NCBI GenBank assembly: GCA_904066235.2
Contig: CAJFCV020000004.1
Location: forward strand, 1 to 64,000
Reading direction: 5' to 3'
DNA length: 64,000 bases
DNA from: Bursaphelenchus xylophilus
Lineage: Eukaryota > Nematoda > Chromadorea > Rhabditida > Aphelenchoididae
Both the position numbers and the translations under genes were made by a program. Below, piece by piece: positions 24,541 to 34,823 of this stretch (positions within the stretch are counted from its first letter, which is position 1; each line of letters begins with the position of its first letter). Below the pieces are notes generated by a model, which saw only the letters and a program-made list of their open reading frames with translations, was not told where the DNA came from and made no database searches.

Positions 24541-25434
24541 ATTTTTTTAACACCAAAAACACATACTTCCCGGAGGGCTAGAGCGAAAATTCAAAAAGAT
24601 CCGTGAAATTCAGCCGACTGGCTACCATTGATTAAAAAATCAGAGTTAATTCCTCGATCTAAATATATTGAAAGCCTGAGCCTGATCGCTAAGCCTAAGC
24701 CTACTCGCTAAGCCTGCGCCTACTCGCTAAGCCTGCGCCTACTCGCTAAGCCGAATTAAGACTTCCAAAAATCCAAGACATCGACGAAAATGAGAAAACT
24801 GCAAAAGTTTTGGACATCAAGTGGAAAAATCCAAAAATTACTTGCAAATTTTGCACATCAAGTGCAAACAGCCAAAAATTACGTGCAATCGGCGCATTGT
24901 AGCGCATGCACAACAAAAGGAAAAAAAAATCACCCCTTACCCCATCCTCCCAAAATACCCCACCCGCGCCGCACCCCCACCCCACCGCAAGCAACCCCGA
25001 AAGCTTGCAACAAACAAAAAATTCGAATTCCTTTACCCGAATCGCTAGTCAAGTTTCGGCTGGGGAAACGGCTATTTTTGGAGTTAATTCTCTCCTCTGC
25101 CGTCCTCTCTCTTCGCTATTCTCTCTCGCAAAAGGCTTAACTTTAAGGCCAAGTTTAACCATGAAGGAGATGAGCTAGAAAGACGGGACAAAAACTAAAA
25201 GACGTGAAATCGAATGTAGATCCTACAGCCAAAAAATCTCGAGTCCAATCACAAAATGGCCAAAGTTACGGCCAAAAAACGAGTCTAAAATACGCCTCAG
25301 GCAAAATTGACAAGTGGCACCAAAAAATTCGGAACAGCACGGCCAAACTGTGTATGAATCAAAAAAAAGTTCAAATATCCCAGAAATCGAAGCCTGAGTC
25401 TAAAGAATATATATAAGCCTAAGCCTAAGCCTAA
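24360..25434. repeat. Cassette A1, telomere-bounded duplicated block (with flank)
   Basis: The core 24673-25434 starts with degenerate telomere units mixed with repeats of CGCCTACTCGCTAAGCCTG (18-19 bp) and ends AAAGAATATATATAAGCCTAAGCC. Inside are a C-rich segment near 24935 and the phrase GGAGATGAGCTAGAAAGACGG near 25164. The whole span, including its left flank, is nearly identical to 28205-29280. Frames that read through it recur in every copy and show no recognisable protein. Confidence 0.9.
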
Positions 25435-25499
25435 ACACCACTCCCGACCTTAACGGACAACTTTGATTTTTCGACTCAGATAAAACGAGAAGTCGGCAA

Positions 25500-26095
25500 G
25501 TTAAGCCTAAGTAGGGGAAATTTCAGAACTGCATGAAGACGCAGAGTTACAAAGTTGCTCCAAATTACAACTTACGCTTATTTCATCCACAATTCATAGG
25601 GAAGCTCGAATTTTTCAAATCGGCCCAGCCGTTGCTGAGATATGACAAAGAAAAAAAAGCAAAAAAAAAACGTGTAAGCCTAATCCGCAGAGGGTAGATA
25701 GAGGCGTCGTACAAAAGACAATTACTATCCGGATGATATATAGATGTAAAATGTGAATTTGGCTTGAGAATATCTGAAATGAGAAAAAAACGAGAAGCCG
25801 ACAAGTTAAGCCTAATTTAGGGAAATTTCAGAACTGCATGAAGACGCAGAGTTACAAACTTGCTCCAAATTACAACTTACGCTTATTTCATCCACAATTC
25901 ATAGGGAAGCTCGAATTTTTCAAATCGGCCCACCCGTTCCCGAGATATGACAAAGAAAAAAACAAATCGCATAAGCATAATGCACAGACGGCAGCTAGGG
26001 GGCTCGTACAAAAGACAATCAGTATTTGGACGACGTATAGACACGAAAAGTGAATTTGGCTTGAGAATATCTGAAATCAGAAAAACAGCAGAAGC
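25500..26095. repeat. Tandem ~300-bp duplication between cassettes A1 and A2
   Basis: Two adjacent copies (about 25515-25800 and 25815-26095) share CAGAACTGCATGAAGACGCAG, ACAATTCATAGGGAAGCTCG and ATATCTGAAAT, with moderate divergence. A third, more diverged fragment (AACTGCACCAAGATGCACAG) follows at 26120-26250. No gene. Confidence 0.8.
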
Positions 26096-26383
26096 CAATT
26101 AGCATGGCCAAATCGGCCCAAAATTGGAACTGCACCAAGATGCACAGTTACGAATTTGGTCCGGTTTGAAACTTATGCTTATTTTATGGGGGGCGGAGAG
26201 GGAAGCCGGAATTTTTCAAATCGGTTCAGCCGTTCCCGAGATATAGCGATATGACGTCATTAAGCCGAGCGCTTATCTGGCCAACGGAGTGTCGTGTCGG
26301 GGCGAGACCAGGATATGTGCGCGAATTGAAGCAGTGGCTTCAATAGGCTTAAAAAAATGGTGTTAAAACCTCAGTGTATATAT

Positions 26384-27139
26384 TAAGCCTAAGCTAAGCC
26401 TAAGCCTACTCGCTAAGCCTGCGCCTACTCGCTAAGCCTGCGCCTACTCGCTAAGCCGAATTAAGACTTCCAAAAATCCAAGACATCGACGAAAATGAGA
26501 AAACTGCAAAAGTTTTGCACATCAAGTGGAAAAATCCAAAAATTACTTGCAAATTTTGCACATCAAGTGCAAACATCCAAAAATTACGTGCAATGGGCGC
26601 ATTGTAGCGCCTGCACAACAGAAAAAAAAAAAATCACCCCTTACCCCACCCTCCCAAAATACCCCACCCGCGCCGCACCCCCACCCCACCGCAAGCAACC
26701 CCGAAAGCTTGCAACAAACAAAAAATTCGAATTCCTTTACCCGAATCGCTAGTCAAGTTTCGGCTGGGGAAACGGCTATTTTTGGAGTTAATTCTCTCCT
26801 CTGCCGTCCTCTCTCTTCGCTATTCTCTCTCGCAAAAGGCTTAACTTTAAGGCCAAGCCTAACCATGAAGGAGATGAGCTAGAAAGACGGGACAAAAACC
26901 AAAAGACGTGAAATCGAATGTAGATCCTAGAGCCAAAAAATCGCGAGTCCAATCACAAATTGGCCAAAGTTACGGCCAAAAAACGAGTCTAAAATACGCT
27001 ACAGGCAAAATTGACAAGTGGCACCAAAAAATTCGGAGGTGCACGGCCAAACTGTGTATGAATCAAAAAAAATTTCAAAAATCCCAGAAATCGAAGCCTG
27101 AGTCTAAAGAATATATATAAGCCTAAGCCTAAGCCTAAG
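26384..27139. repeat. Cassette A2
   Basis: Second copy of the ~750-bp cassette, with the same telomere-like left edge, C-rich middle and TATATATAAGCC right edge. It shares GGAGGTGCACGGCC with A4, where A1 and A3 read GGAACAGCACGGCC, so A1/A3 and A2/A4 form two subgroups at this position. Confidence 0.9.
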
Positions 27140-27524
27140 CAATCACAAGTGGCACCAAAAAATTCGGAGGTTTCAAAAATCCCAGAAATCGAAGCCTCAG
27201 TCTAAAGAATATATATAAGCCTAAGCCCAAGCCTAATGCCGAAGGCATAACTAAGCCTCACCATGAAGGAGAGCAGCTAGAAAGACGGGACAAAAACCAA
27301 AAAACGTGAAATTTAACGCAGATCCTGGAGCAAAAAGAATCTCGGCTCCAGTCACAACTTGGCCAAAGTTACGGCCGAAAATAGCCTGAGGCTAAATTTG
27401 CCTGAGGCTAAGTGCCTGAGGCAACTTTCTTCCAATTTCAAAATTTTCCCATCATTACGGGACAATTAGCGTTCGAACAAGCCCACTCCCGACCTTAACG
27501 GACGAAAATTTTTTTTAAATGCCT

Positions 27525-28235
27525 CAGGCATAACTAAGCCTCACCATGAAGGAGATGAGCTAGAAAGACGGGGAAAAAACCAAAAGACGTGAAATCGAAC
27601 GCAAATCCCGGAGCAAAAGAAATCTCGAGTCCAATCACAAATTGGCCAAAGTTAAGGCCGAAAATAGCCTTAGGCCAAATTGCCTGCGGCTAAGTGCCTG
27701 AGGCCACTTTCTTAGAATTTTTCGAATTCGTCCGCACCGCTGGTGTGTGGAGCACGAGTGTAGGTGGGAAGGGAGGAGCGGAAAGGGGTAGGGGGTGCGC
27801 GCGAAGCGCGCCACCCAGTCCTCCGCGTTTTTTGGTCAATAACTTCCGATTTTTTCCAAAAATGACGACTTTTTTTGCAGCTAGCGACTCGGGACCACTT
27901 CCATCGGATGCGCACCGAAATTTTATGTCATAAAAAATAGGTTTTGGGAGCGGCGATTGGCAGAGCGCGTGGCTGGAGGCGAAAAACCGCGAAATTCCGA
28001 AAAACATTTTCGGCCGTTTCTCGCCGATGAAGCGGCCGATCGGGATGGGGGTATTTTTGCCTCGTAGCCCTGTCGAAGCTCTCTCGAGCCACACCACTCC
28101 CGACCTTAACTCACAACTTTGGGTTTTCGGCCGCGCGCAGGCCGCGCCCACTATTCGGGAAAAATTTTTTTCTATTTTTCCCATAATCAATGGACGATCG
28201 GCTTTCGAACAAGCCCACTCCCGACCTTAACGGAC
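27525..28235. repeat. Cassette B1
   Basis: About 700-bp block containing CTGGTGTGTGGAGCACGAG, GGGTGCGCGCGAAGCGCGCC, a stretch reading TTTTATGTCATAAAAAATAGG, and a terminal satellite-2 monomer. Its second copy is at 32490-33215. A small inverted word GCGCGCGAAGCGCGC lies at its centre. No gene. Confidence 0.88.
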
Positions 28236-28535
28236 AAAAACTAGAAAACCGCAAAAATGCAAATTTTGGCTAATTTGCATAAAACACAAGGGTGTAAAAA
28301 TTTTTTTCTATTTTTCCCATCATCGCGGGACCGAGCGCTTTCGAATGAGCCCACTCACAAGCTTAACGGAGCAAAAAAATGTTTTAGGCTTAATAAGCCT
28401 AAAAAAAAATTTTTTAAACACCAAAAACACATACTTCCCGGAGGGCTAGAGCGAAAATTCAAAAAGATCCGTGAAATTCAGCCGACTGGCTACCATTGAT
28501 TAAAAAATCTCAGATTATTCCTCAATCTAAGTATA

Positions 28536-29280
28536 TAAGCCTAAGCCTGAGCCTGATCGCTAAGCCTAAGCCTACTCGCTAAGCCTGCGCCTACTCGCTA
28601 AGCCTGCGCCTACTCGCTAAGCCGAATTAAGACTTCCAAAAATCCAAGACATCGACGAAAATGAGAAAACTGCAAAAGTTTTGCACATCAAGTGGAAAAA
28701 TCCAAAAATTACTTGCAAATTTTGCACATCAAGTGCAAACATCCAAAAATTACGTGCAATGGGCGCATTGTAGCGCCTGCACAACAAAAAAAAAAAAATC
28801 ACCCCTTACCCCACCCTCCCAAAATACCCCGCCCGCGCCGCACCCCCACCCCACTGCAAGCAACCCCGAAAGCTTGCAACAAACAAAAAATTCGAATTCC
28901 TTTACCCGAATCGCTAGTCAAGTTTCGGCTGGGGAAACGGCTATTTTTGGAGTTAATTCTCTCCTCTGCCGTCCTCTCTCTTCGCTATTCTCTCTCGCAA
29001 AAGGCTTAACTTTAAGGCCAAGTTTAACCATGAAGGAGATGAGCTAGAAAGACGGGACAAAAACTAAAAGACGTGAAATCGAATGTAGATCCTACAGCCA
29101 AAAAATCTCGAGTCCAATCACAAAATGGCCAAAGTTACGGCCAAAAAACGAGTCTAAAATACGCCTCAGGCAAAATTGACAAGTGGCACCAAAAAATTCG
29201 GAACAGCACGGCCAAACTGTGTATGAATCAAAAAAAAGCTCAAATATCCCAGAAATCGAAGCCTGAGTCTAAAGAATATA
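28536..29280. repeat. Cassette A3 (right end replaced by a TIR element)
   Basis: Third copy of cassette A, nearly identical to A1. The right edge stops at AAAGAATATA, exactly where the 896-bp TIR element begins, and the usual TATAAGCCTAAGCC is missing. Confidence 0.9.
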
Positions 29281-30176
29281 CAGGGTCTTTCAAGAAATGT
29301 GCAGGAAAGTAGGAGGCTATAACTTTCGGCGCAGGCGGCGCAGAGAGTTCGTTTTTGGAATATGTATTTTTCAGTGGCATTTTTTTTTGCCTACGAAATA
29401 ACAAGATTTTTAAGTGCAAACTGAGGTCGCTACAACCTTTTGAAAAAGGGGTCTTTTACCCCGAAAACCAGGGTTTTTCGGTTGAAAATGATCGAGAAAT
29501 TTCAGAGTTTTTCGGTTGAAAACCACCAAGAAATGTCGGATTTTTTGGGGGTTTCGACAGAGTTGACGTTGGAAAAAGGGAAGGATGTTGCCAACACGTT
29601 GAAAATTAAGCAAAAATTCGGCTACATTTTATTCTGACACTTTGGCAAGCCAACCAGTTTTTTCTAGCAGTTTAAAAGTTTGGTTGTCATTCCTGCCCTT
29701 TGACACTCATTACACCGTTTTGATTAGTTTTTGTAAGACCACATCTATGCTGGTGCCTTGGCTAGGCGATTCCAGGTCCCCCAAATCCTCAAATGAAACA
29801 CTGAAAATAAATTCGAAATCTGCCCCAAGTTGAGGCTAGACGAATTTTTGCTTAATTTTCAACGTGTTGACAACGTCCTTCCTTTTTTTCAACGTCAACT
29901 CAAACCCCCCAAAAAATCCGACATTTCCTGGTGATTTTCAACCGAAAAACTCTGAAATTTCTCGATCATTTTCAACCGAAAAACCCTGGTTTTCGGGGTA
30001 AAAGACCCTTTTTTCAAAAGGTTGTAGCGACCTCAGTTTGCACTTAAAAATCTTGTTATTTCGTAGGCAAAAAATAATGTCACTGAAAAATACATATTCC
30101 AAAAACGAACTCTCTGCGCCGCCTGCGCCGAAAGTTATAGCCTCCTACTTTCCTGCACATTTCTTGAAAGACCCTG
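29281..30176. mobile_element. 896-bp non-autonomous TIR element (Tc1/mariner-like ends, TA flanks)
   Basis: Starts CAGGGTCTTTCAAGAAATG and ends CATTTCTTGAAAGACCCTG, flanked by TA on both sides (29279-29280 and 30177-30178). The terminal inverted repeats are about 340 bp each with few mismatches, around a ~210-bp centre (29623-29831). No transposase frame is seen. Ends starting CAGGG with a TA duplication are typical of Tc1/mariner-related MITEs. A single right-end relic occurs at 41672-41812. Confidence 0.88.
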
Positions 30177-30640
30177 TATTCTGCGTGAAATTTCAAGCCT
30201 TCTGAACGAAACTTGCTATTGACAATTATCGACCGGTCGAAAGTTATTCGGAGTTTTAGTCAAGTACAATATAATTTTGTTTTGGCTGTAACTTCGTTAT
30301 ACGTCGGATTTTCGGAAATTTTTTGATTGCGTCATGTTTTACGTAAAATTCTTAGACTTCTGAAGCCTACTTGCTATTTACGATTATCGACCGGTCGAAA
30401 GTTAGGAAAATTTTTTTCGATTTTCGCAAATTTTTTGATTCCATCTTATTATGCGTGAAATTTCAACCCTTCTGAACGAAACTTGCTATTGACAATTATC
30501 GACCGGTCGAAAGTTAGGAAAAAATTTTTCGATTTTCGCAAATTTTTTGATTCCGTCCTATTCTGCGTGAAATTCTAAGCCTTTTGAACGCAACTTGCTA
30601 TTGACAATCATCGACCGGTCGAAAGGTATTCGCAATTTTG
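30177..30640. repeat. Tandem repeat with palindromic core CGACCGGTCG
   Basis: Four copies of a unit with TTCTGCGTGAAATTTCAA, GAACGAAACTTGCTATTGAC and ATTATCGACCGGTCGAAAG. The core lies near 30229, 30388, 30500 and 30612 (spacings about 159, 112, 112). No gene. Confidence 0.82.
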
Positions 30641-31433
30641 ACCTAAAAGCTTTCCAACAAGCCCAAAAAGTTTTGCACTTGTGCAAAATTACTGCATATC
30701 AAGGCTTTTTTTTTCAATAGCGCATACCCAGACAGCATAAAAAACGAATAAAAAAGATTACTAGAAAAAGTTGCAAAAGTTTTGCACATATGCAAAATAT
30801 ATGCATATCATGTCGACTTTTGAACTTCTGCACACGCACACACCATGAAAACCGCAATAAAATGCATTTTTGAAAAAAAAGTTGCAAAAGCGTTGCAAAT
30901 ATGCGAAATTTATGCACATTACGCGTAGGATACAGCACGATAGAGACAGAAGACAGCACGGCACACCACAGTACAAGAGAGAGAACACACAACGAGAGAG
31001 AGAACACACGACGAGACACAGGAAATCGAACCAGCAACCGACCGAGCACACGAATTCATCACACAACCCCGATACCACACAGACACGCTCTCTGCCTTCG
31101 TTCGTTTCTCTTTTCTTTCTGCTGGCGCGAAAAAACCGAAATGACGCTGTAGGCTTAGACGTTTCGCTAAGCCTAAATGCCTTAGGGGCCAGCTAGAGCG
31201 GCGAAATTTTCACACAATGTAAGCTGTCGGTCAAACACGAAAACGAAATATGTAAGCCACCGATATCTCAAAAACGAAAGGAGTTATGATGAAATCGTAT
31301 CTTGGAAAAACCGAACCGCGTATTGCAGAAAAAAACGGGTAACGCCATTCGAATTACATTTCCTCTTAGCCACGAAATTCGTTTTTTCCCGAACTTTTTG
31401 AGAGGTCGAAACCCGAGCCTAATATATATATAT
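30640..31433. other. Non-coding block between A3 and A4
   Basis: Contains three or four variants of GTTGCAAAAGTTTTGCACATATGC (30770-30910), then a GA/CA-rich stretch and TCTCTGCCTTCGTTCGTTTC (30950-31170) that is repeated at 33390-33590, then unique sequence to the telomere-like tract at 31434. Open frames here are low-complexity and not supported as genes. Confidence 0.6.
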
Positions 31434-32200
31434 ATAAGCCTGAGCCTGAGCCTGAGCCTAATCGCTAAGCCTAAGCCTACTCGCTAAGCCTGCGTCTACG
31501 CGCTAAGCCTAATCGCGAACCTTAAGACTTCCAAAAATCCAAGACATCGACGAGCATCAGAAAAGTGCAAAAGTTTAGCACATCAAGTGCAAAAATCCAA
31601 AAATTACGTGTAAATTTTGCACATCAAGTGCAAACATCCAAAAATTACGTGCAATGGGCGCATTGTAGCGCCTGCACAACAAAAAAAAAATCACCCCTTA
31701 CCCCACCCTCCCAAAATACCCCAGCCGCGCCGCACCCCCACCCCACCGCAAGCAACCCCGAAAGCTTGCAACAAACAAAAAATTCGAATTCCTTTACCCG
31801 AATCGCTAGTCAAGTTTCGGCTGGGGAAACGGCTATTTTTGGAGTTGATTCACTCCTCTGCCGTCCTCTCTCTTCGCTATTCTCTCTCGCAAAAGGCTTA
31901 ACTTTAAGGCCAAGCCTAACCATGAAGGAGATGAGCTAGAAGGACGGGACAAAAACCAAAAGACGTGAAATGGAATGTAGATCCTACAGCCAAAAAATCT
32001 CGAGTCCAATCACAAAATGGCCAAAGTTACGGCGAAAAAACGAGGCTAAAATACGCCTCAGGCAAAATTGACAAGTGGCACCAAAAAATTCGGAGGTGCA
32101 CGGCCAAACTGTGTATGAATCAAAAAAAATTTCAAAAATCCCAGAAATCGAAGCCTGAGTCTAAAGAATATATATAAGCCTAAGCCTAAGCCGAATCGCT
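31434..32200. repeat. Cassette A4
   Basis: Fourth copy of the cassette. The left edge has GCCTGAGCC units and GCGTCTACGCGCTAAGCCT in place of GCGCCTACTCGC. The right edge is the usual AATATATATAAGCCTAAGCC. Its interior differs from the other copies by scattered substitutions. Confidence 0.88.
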
Positions 32201-32489
32201 AAGCCTGCGCCTACTCGCTAAGCCTATCCAGGAAGGAGATGAGCTAGAGAGACGGGACAAAAAACAAAAGATGCGTAATCGAACGTAGATCCTGGAGGAA
32301 AAGAAATCTCGGTTCCAGCCACAAATCGGCCAAAGTTGCGGCCAAAAATGGCCTGAGGCTAAGTTTGCCTGAGGCTAAGTGCCTGAGGCAAATTTCTTCA
32401 AATTTCCAACTTTTCCCATCATCAGTGGACTATTAGCTGTCGAACAAGCCCACTCCCGACCTTAACGGACGAAATTTTGTTTTTAAATG

Positions 32490-33215
32490 CCTCAGGCATA
32501 ACTAAGCCTCACCATGAAGGAGATCAGCTAGAAAGACGGGACAAAAACCAAAAGACGTGAAATCGAACTGACAGCCTGAAGCAAAAAGAATCTCGGGTCC
32601 AAGCATAAATTGGCCAAAGTTACGGCCGAAAATAGCCTTAGGCGAAAGTGCCTGCGGCTAAGTGCCTGAGGCAACTTTCTTCGAATTTTTCGAATTCGTC
32701 CGCACCGCTGGTGTGTGGAGCACGAGTGTAGGTGGGAAGGGAGGAGCGGAAAGGGGTAGGGGGTGCGCGCGAAGCGCGCCACCCAGTCCTCCGCGTTTTT
32801 TGGTCAATAACTTCCGATTTTTTTCAAAAATGACGACTTTTTTTGCAGCTAGCGACTCGGGACCACTTCCATTCGATGGGCACCGAAATTTTATGTCATA
32901 AAAAATAGGTTTTGGGAGCGGCGATTGGCAGAGCGCGTGGCTGGAGGCGAAAAACCGCAAAATTCGGAAAAACCTTTTCGGCCGTTTCTCGACGATGAAG
33001 CGGCCGATCGGGATGGGGGTATTTTTGCCGCGTAGCCCTATGGAAGCTCTCTCGAATCACACCACTCACGACCTTAACGCACAACTTTGAGTTTTCGGCC
33101 GCGCGCAGGCCGCGCTCACTCTTCGGAAAAAATTTTTTTCTATTTTTTCCATCATCTGTGGACAATCAGCTTTCGAGCAAGCCCACTCCCGACCTTAACG
33201 GACGAAAAAAATGTT
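32490..33215. repeat. Cassette B2
   Basis: Second copy of cassette B, matching 27525-28235 from GCCTCAGGCATAACTAAGCC to the satellite-2 monomer that follows. Small differences include ATTCGATGGG in place of ATCGGATGCG. Confidence 0.88.
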
Positions 33216-33849
33216 CTTAGGCTTAATAAGCCTAAAGTTTTGCACACCAAGTGCAAAAATCCAAAAATTACACGCAATTTGTGCATTCTAGCACCTGCAG
33301 ACAAAGGAAAAGAAAAGTGTCCCCCCTTACCACACCCAATCCTCTCAACTACCCCGCCCGCAGCAACCGCCACCCGCGCCGCAACATAGAGGCGGCAGAG
33401 AGAACACACAAGCCGAGAGAGAACATACGAGAGACAGAGGAAATCGAACCAGCAACCGACCGAACCCACGAATTCAACCCACAACCCCCACACCACACAG
33501 ACACGCTCTCTCCCCTCGTTCGTTTCGCTTTTCTTTTTGCGGGCGCGAAATTACCGAAATGACGCCGTAGGCTTAGGAAATGGCCAAGCCTAACATGGTT
33601 GCCCGCGAGCAATCTGGACCAAATTTGCAGGTTCCACAAACATGCGTATGGGAAGTAATCAAGGCAAGTTTCAGCCGGAAAGAACAAGAATAGGCAAAGA
33701 TACGAGCAAGTGTAATTTCTAAAATACGACTGAGAACAAATCAGGGAAAAATTGATTAGCAGTTGAAATGATCACATTTGGGCACGTACGAATCCACTTT
33801 GTTCCGGACTTTCCCAGACCACGAGACCCGAACCTAAATATAGTATATA
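33215..33849. other. Non-coding block before the long interstitial telomere
   Basis: Includes a partial cassette-A-like piece (TTTTGCACACCAAGTGCAAAAATCC, 33238-33300), the CA/GA-rich duplicate of 30950-31170 (33390-33590), and unique sequence. No gene seen. Confidence 0.55.
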
Positions 33850-33957
33850 TTAAGCCTAAGCCTAAGCCTAAGCCTAAGCCTAAGCCTAAGCCTAAGCCTA
33901 AGCCTAAGCCTAAGCCTAAGCCTAAGCCTAAGCCTAAGCCTAAGCCTAAGCCTAAGC
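33850..33957. repeat. Interstitial telomere tract (GCCTAA)n
   Basis: About 18 uninterrupted copies in the same orientation as the terminal telomere, preceded by TATATATTAA and ended by an inverted junction. It separates the cassette region from chromosome-like sequence. Confidence 0.95.
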
Positions 33958-34389
33958 ATACGCTTAGGCTAAGAATCAGACTTTTCCTGAGCTGAGAATT
34001 AGACTTAGCCTAAGCTAGACTAAGAATCAGACTTATCCTGAGCTGAAAATCAGCCTTAGCCTAAGCTAAAAGCGCAAAAATGCTAAGCCAAGGCATTTTC
34101 TTACTTGGCCTTAGGTCTACGCGGAAAGCTTTACGTTATTCTAAGAAGCCGCATGATTATAAAAAAATGCCTACTTAAAGCGCAAAAGTCCAGCTCAAAA
34201 CTCAATAACTAACAACTCAACTAAATATTTGAGGCTTAGAAAAAGGCAACGAAATCCTAAGTTAATCGTACTGTTTAAAACCTGCACCAGCGATGATTAA
34301 ACAAAGGTCTAAACGGCTTTGTAAATGATAGATGAATAACTAAAAGCAATTTCCAGAAATTGGCCATAATTTTTTTTCTCTTTGGTGCG
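33958..34389. other. Degenerate telomere-like region
   Basis: Imperfect repeats of AAGAATCAGACTTNTCCTGAGCTGA and TTAGCCTAAGCTA (33970-34080) pass into AT-rich sequence. No gene. Confidence 0.55.
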
Positions 34390-34705
34390 TAGTGACTATA
34401 AATTTGGACTTTGCTGGATCACATTTGCTTTAGAGTGTTTGGTTAGAGCGGATCAAGCCGTGCAAGGCTTTCATGACCCAAAAGATAACTGGCACATCAT
34501 AACAGCCTTCAAAAAACGTCGGGTTGCCGGTCTTTACTTTAAAGAAATCGCGGTGAGTGTAAGAAAACAGGGCTGCAAACAATCCTTGCCGTAATTTATG
34601 CAGAAAATTTATTTCAATTTACAATCTGGTAAAAACGCTTCAAGCAATATGTCATAATAAGTTGAAAAACTGATATTTTATTTGGTCAATAAACTTATCC
34701 GTACC
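34390..34705 (+). pseudogene. Inverted partial copy of the TMEM144-like gene, last exon deleted
   Basis: In the plus strand TACTTTAAAGAAATCGCGGTGAGTG (about 34535-34560) matches the end of exon 4 and its donor in the functional gene (minus, about 37050-37030). GTAATTTATGCAGAAAATTTATTTCA (34585-34612) matches the end of its last intron, and the next bases jump straight to ATTTACAATCTGG, the sequence at and after the stop codon, so the ~90-bp last exon is missing. The 3' flank (AAGTTGAAAAACTG, AATAAACTTATCCG) also matches 36490-36570. The MITE present in the functional intron is absent here. Exon 4 similarity upstream is weak and frame-broken. Confidence 0.72.
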
Positions 34706-34784
34706 AATTAAGATTTTAATTGTCGATGGTGTAAAACATAGAGTTAACGCTTTTTTGCTGGTTCTACCTCGAGGTGGCTGAAAA

Positions 34785-34823
34785 AACACAGTCGCACCAG
34801 TTGTAATCTGGTGCGACTGTGTT
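34785..34823. repeat. Perfect 16-bp hairpin
   Basis: AACACAGTCGCACCAG, a 7-nt loop TTGTAAT, then the exact complement CTGGTGCGACTGTGTT. Possibly a decayed foldback element or a structured RNA; no terminator-type T-run follows. Confidence 0.75.

Noticed and set aside
20333..24606. Repeated frames such as MHNLHKKERCKN and FFNFFHHQDTISVRTS, including a 201-codon one
   Set aside because: They are the ~135-bp satellite 2 monomer read in a frame that happens to stay open because 135 is a multiple of three.
24673..32226. Direct repeats that might suggest a CRISPR array
   Set aside because: The units are telomere variants and minisatellites in a eukaryotic subtelomere with no regular spacers and no cas genes.
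24790..33562. Frames of 70-166 codons inside cassettes A and B (for example MRKLQKF, MPEATFLEF)
   Set aside because: The frames repeat with the cassettes, are low in complexity, overlap in several phases and match no domain.
33768..33995. Lys-Pro repeat protein
   Set aside because: It is the interstitial telomere tract translated.
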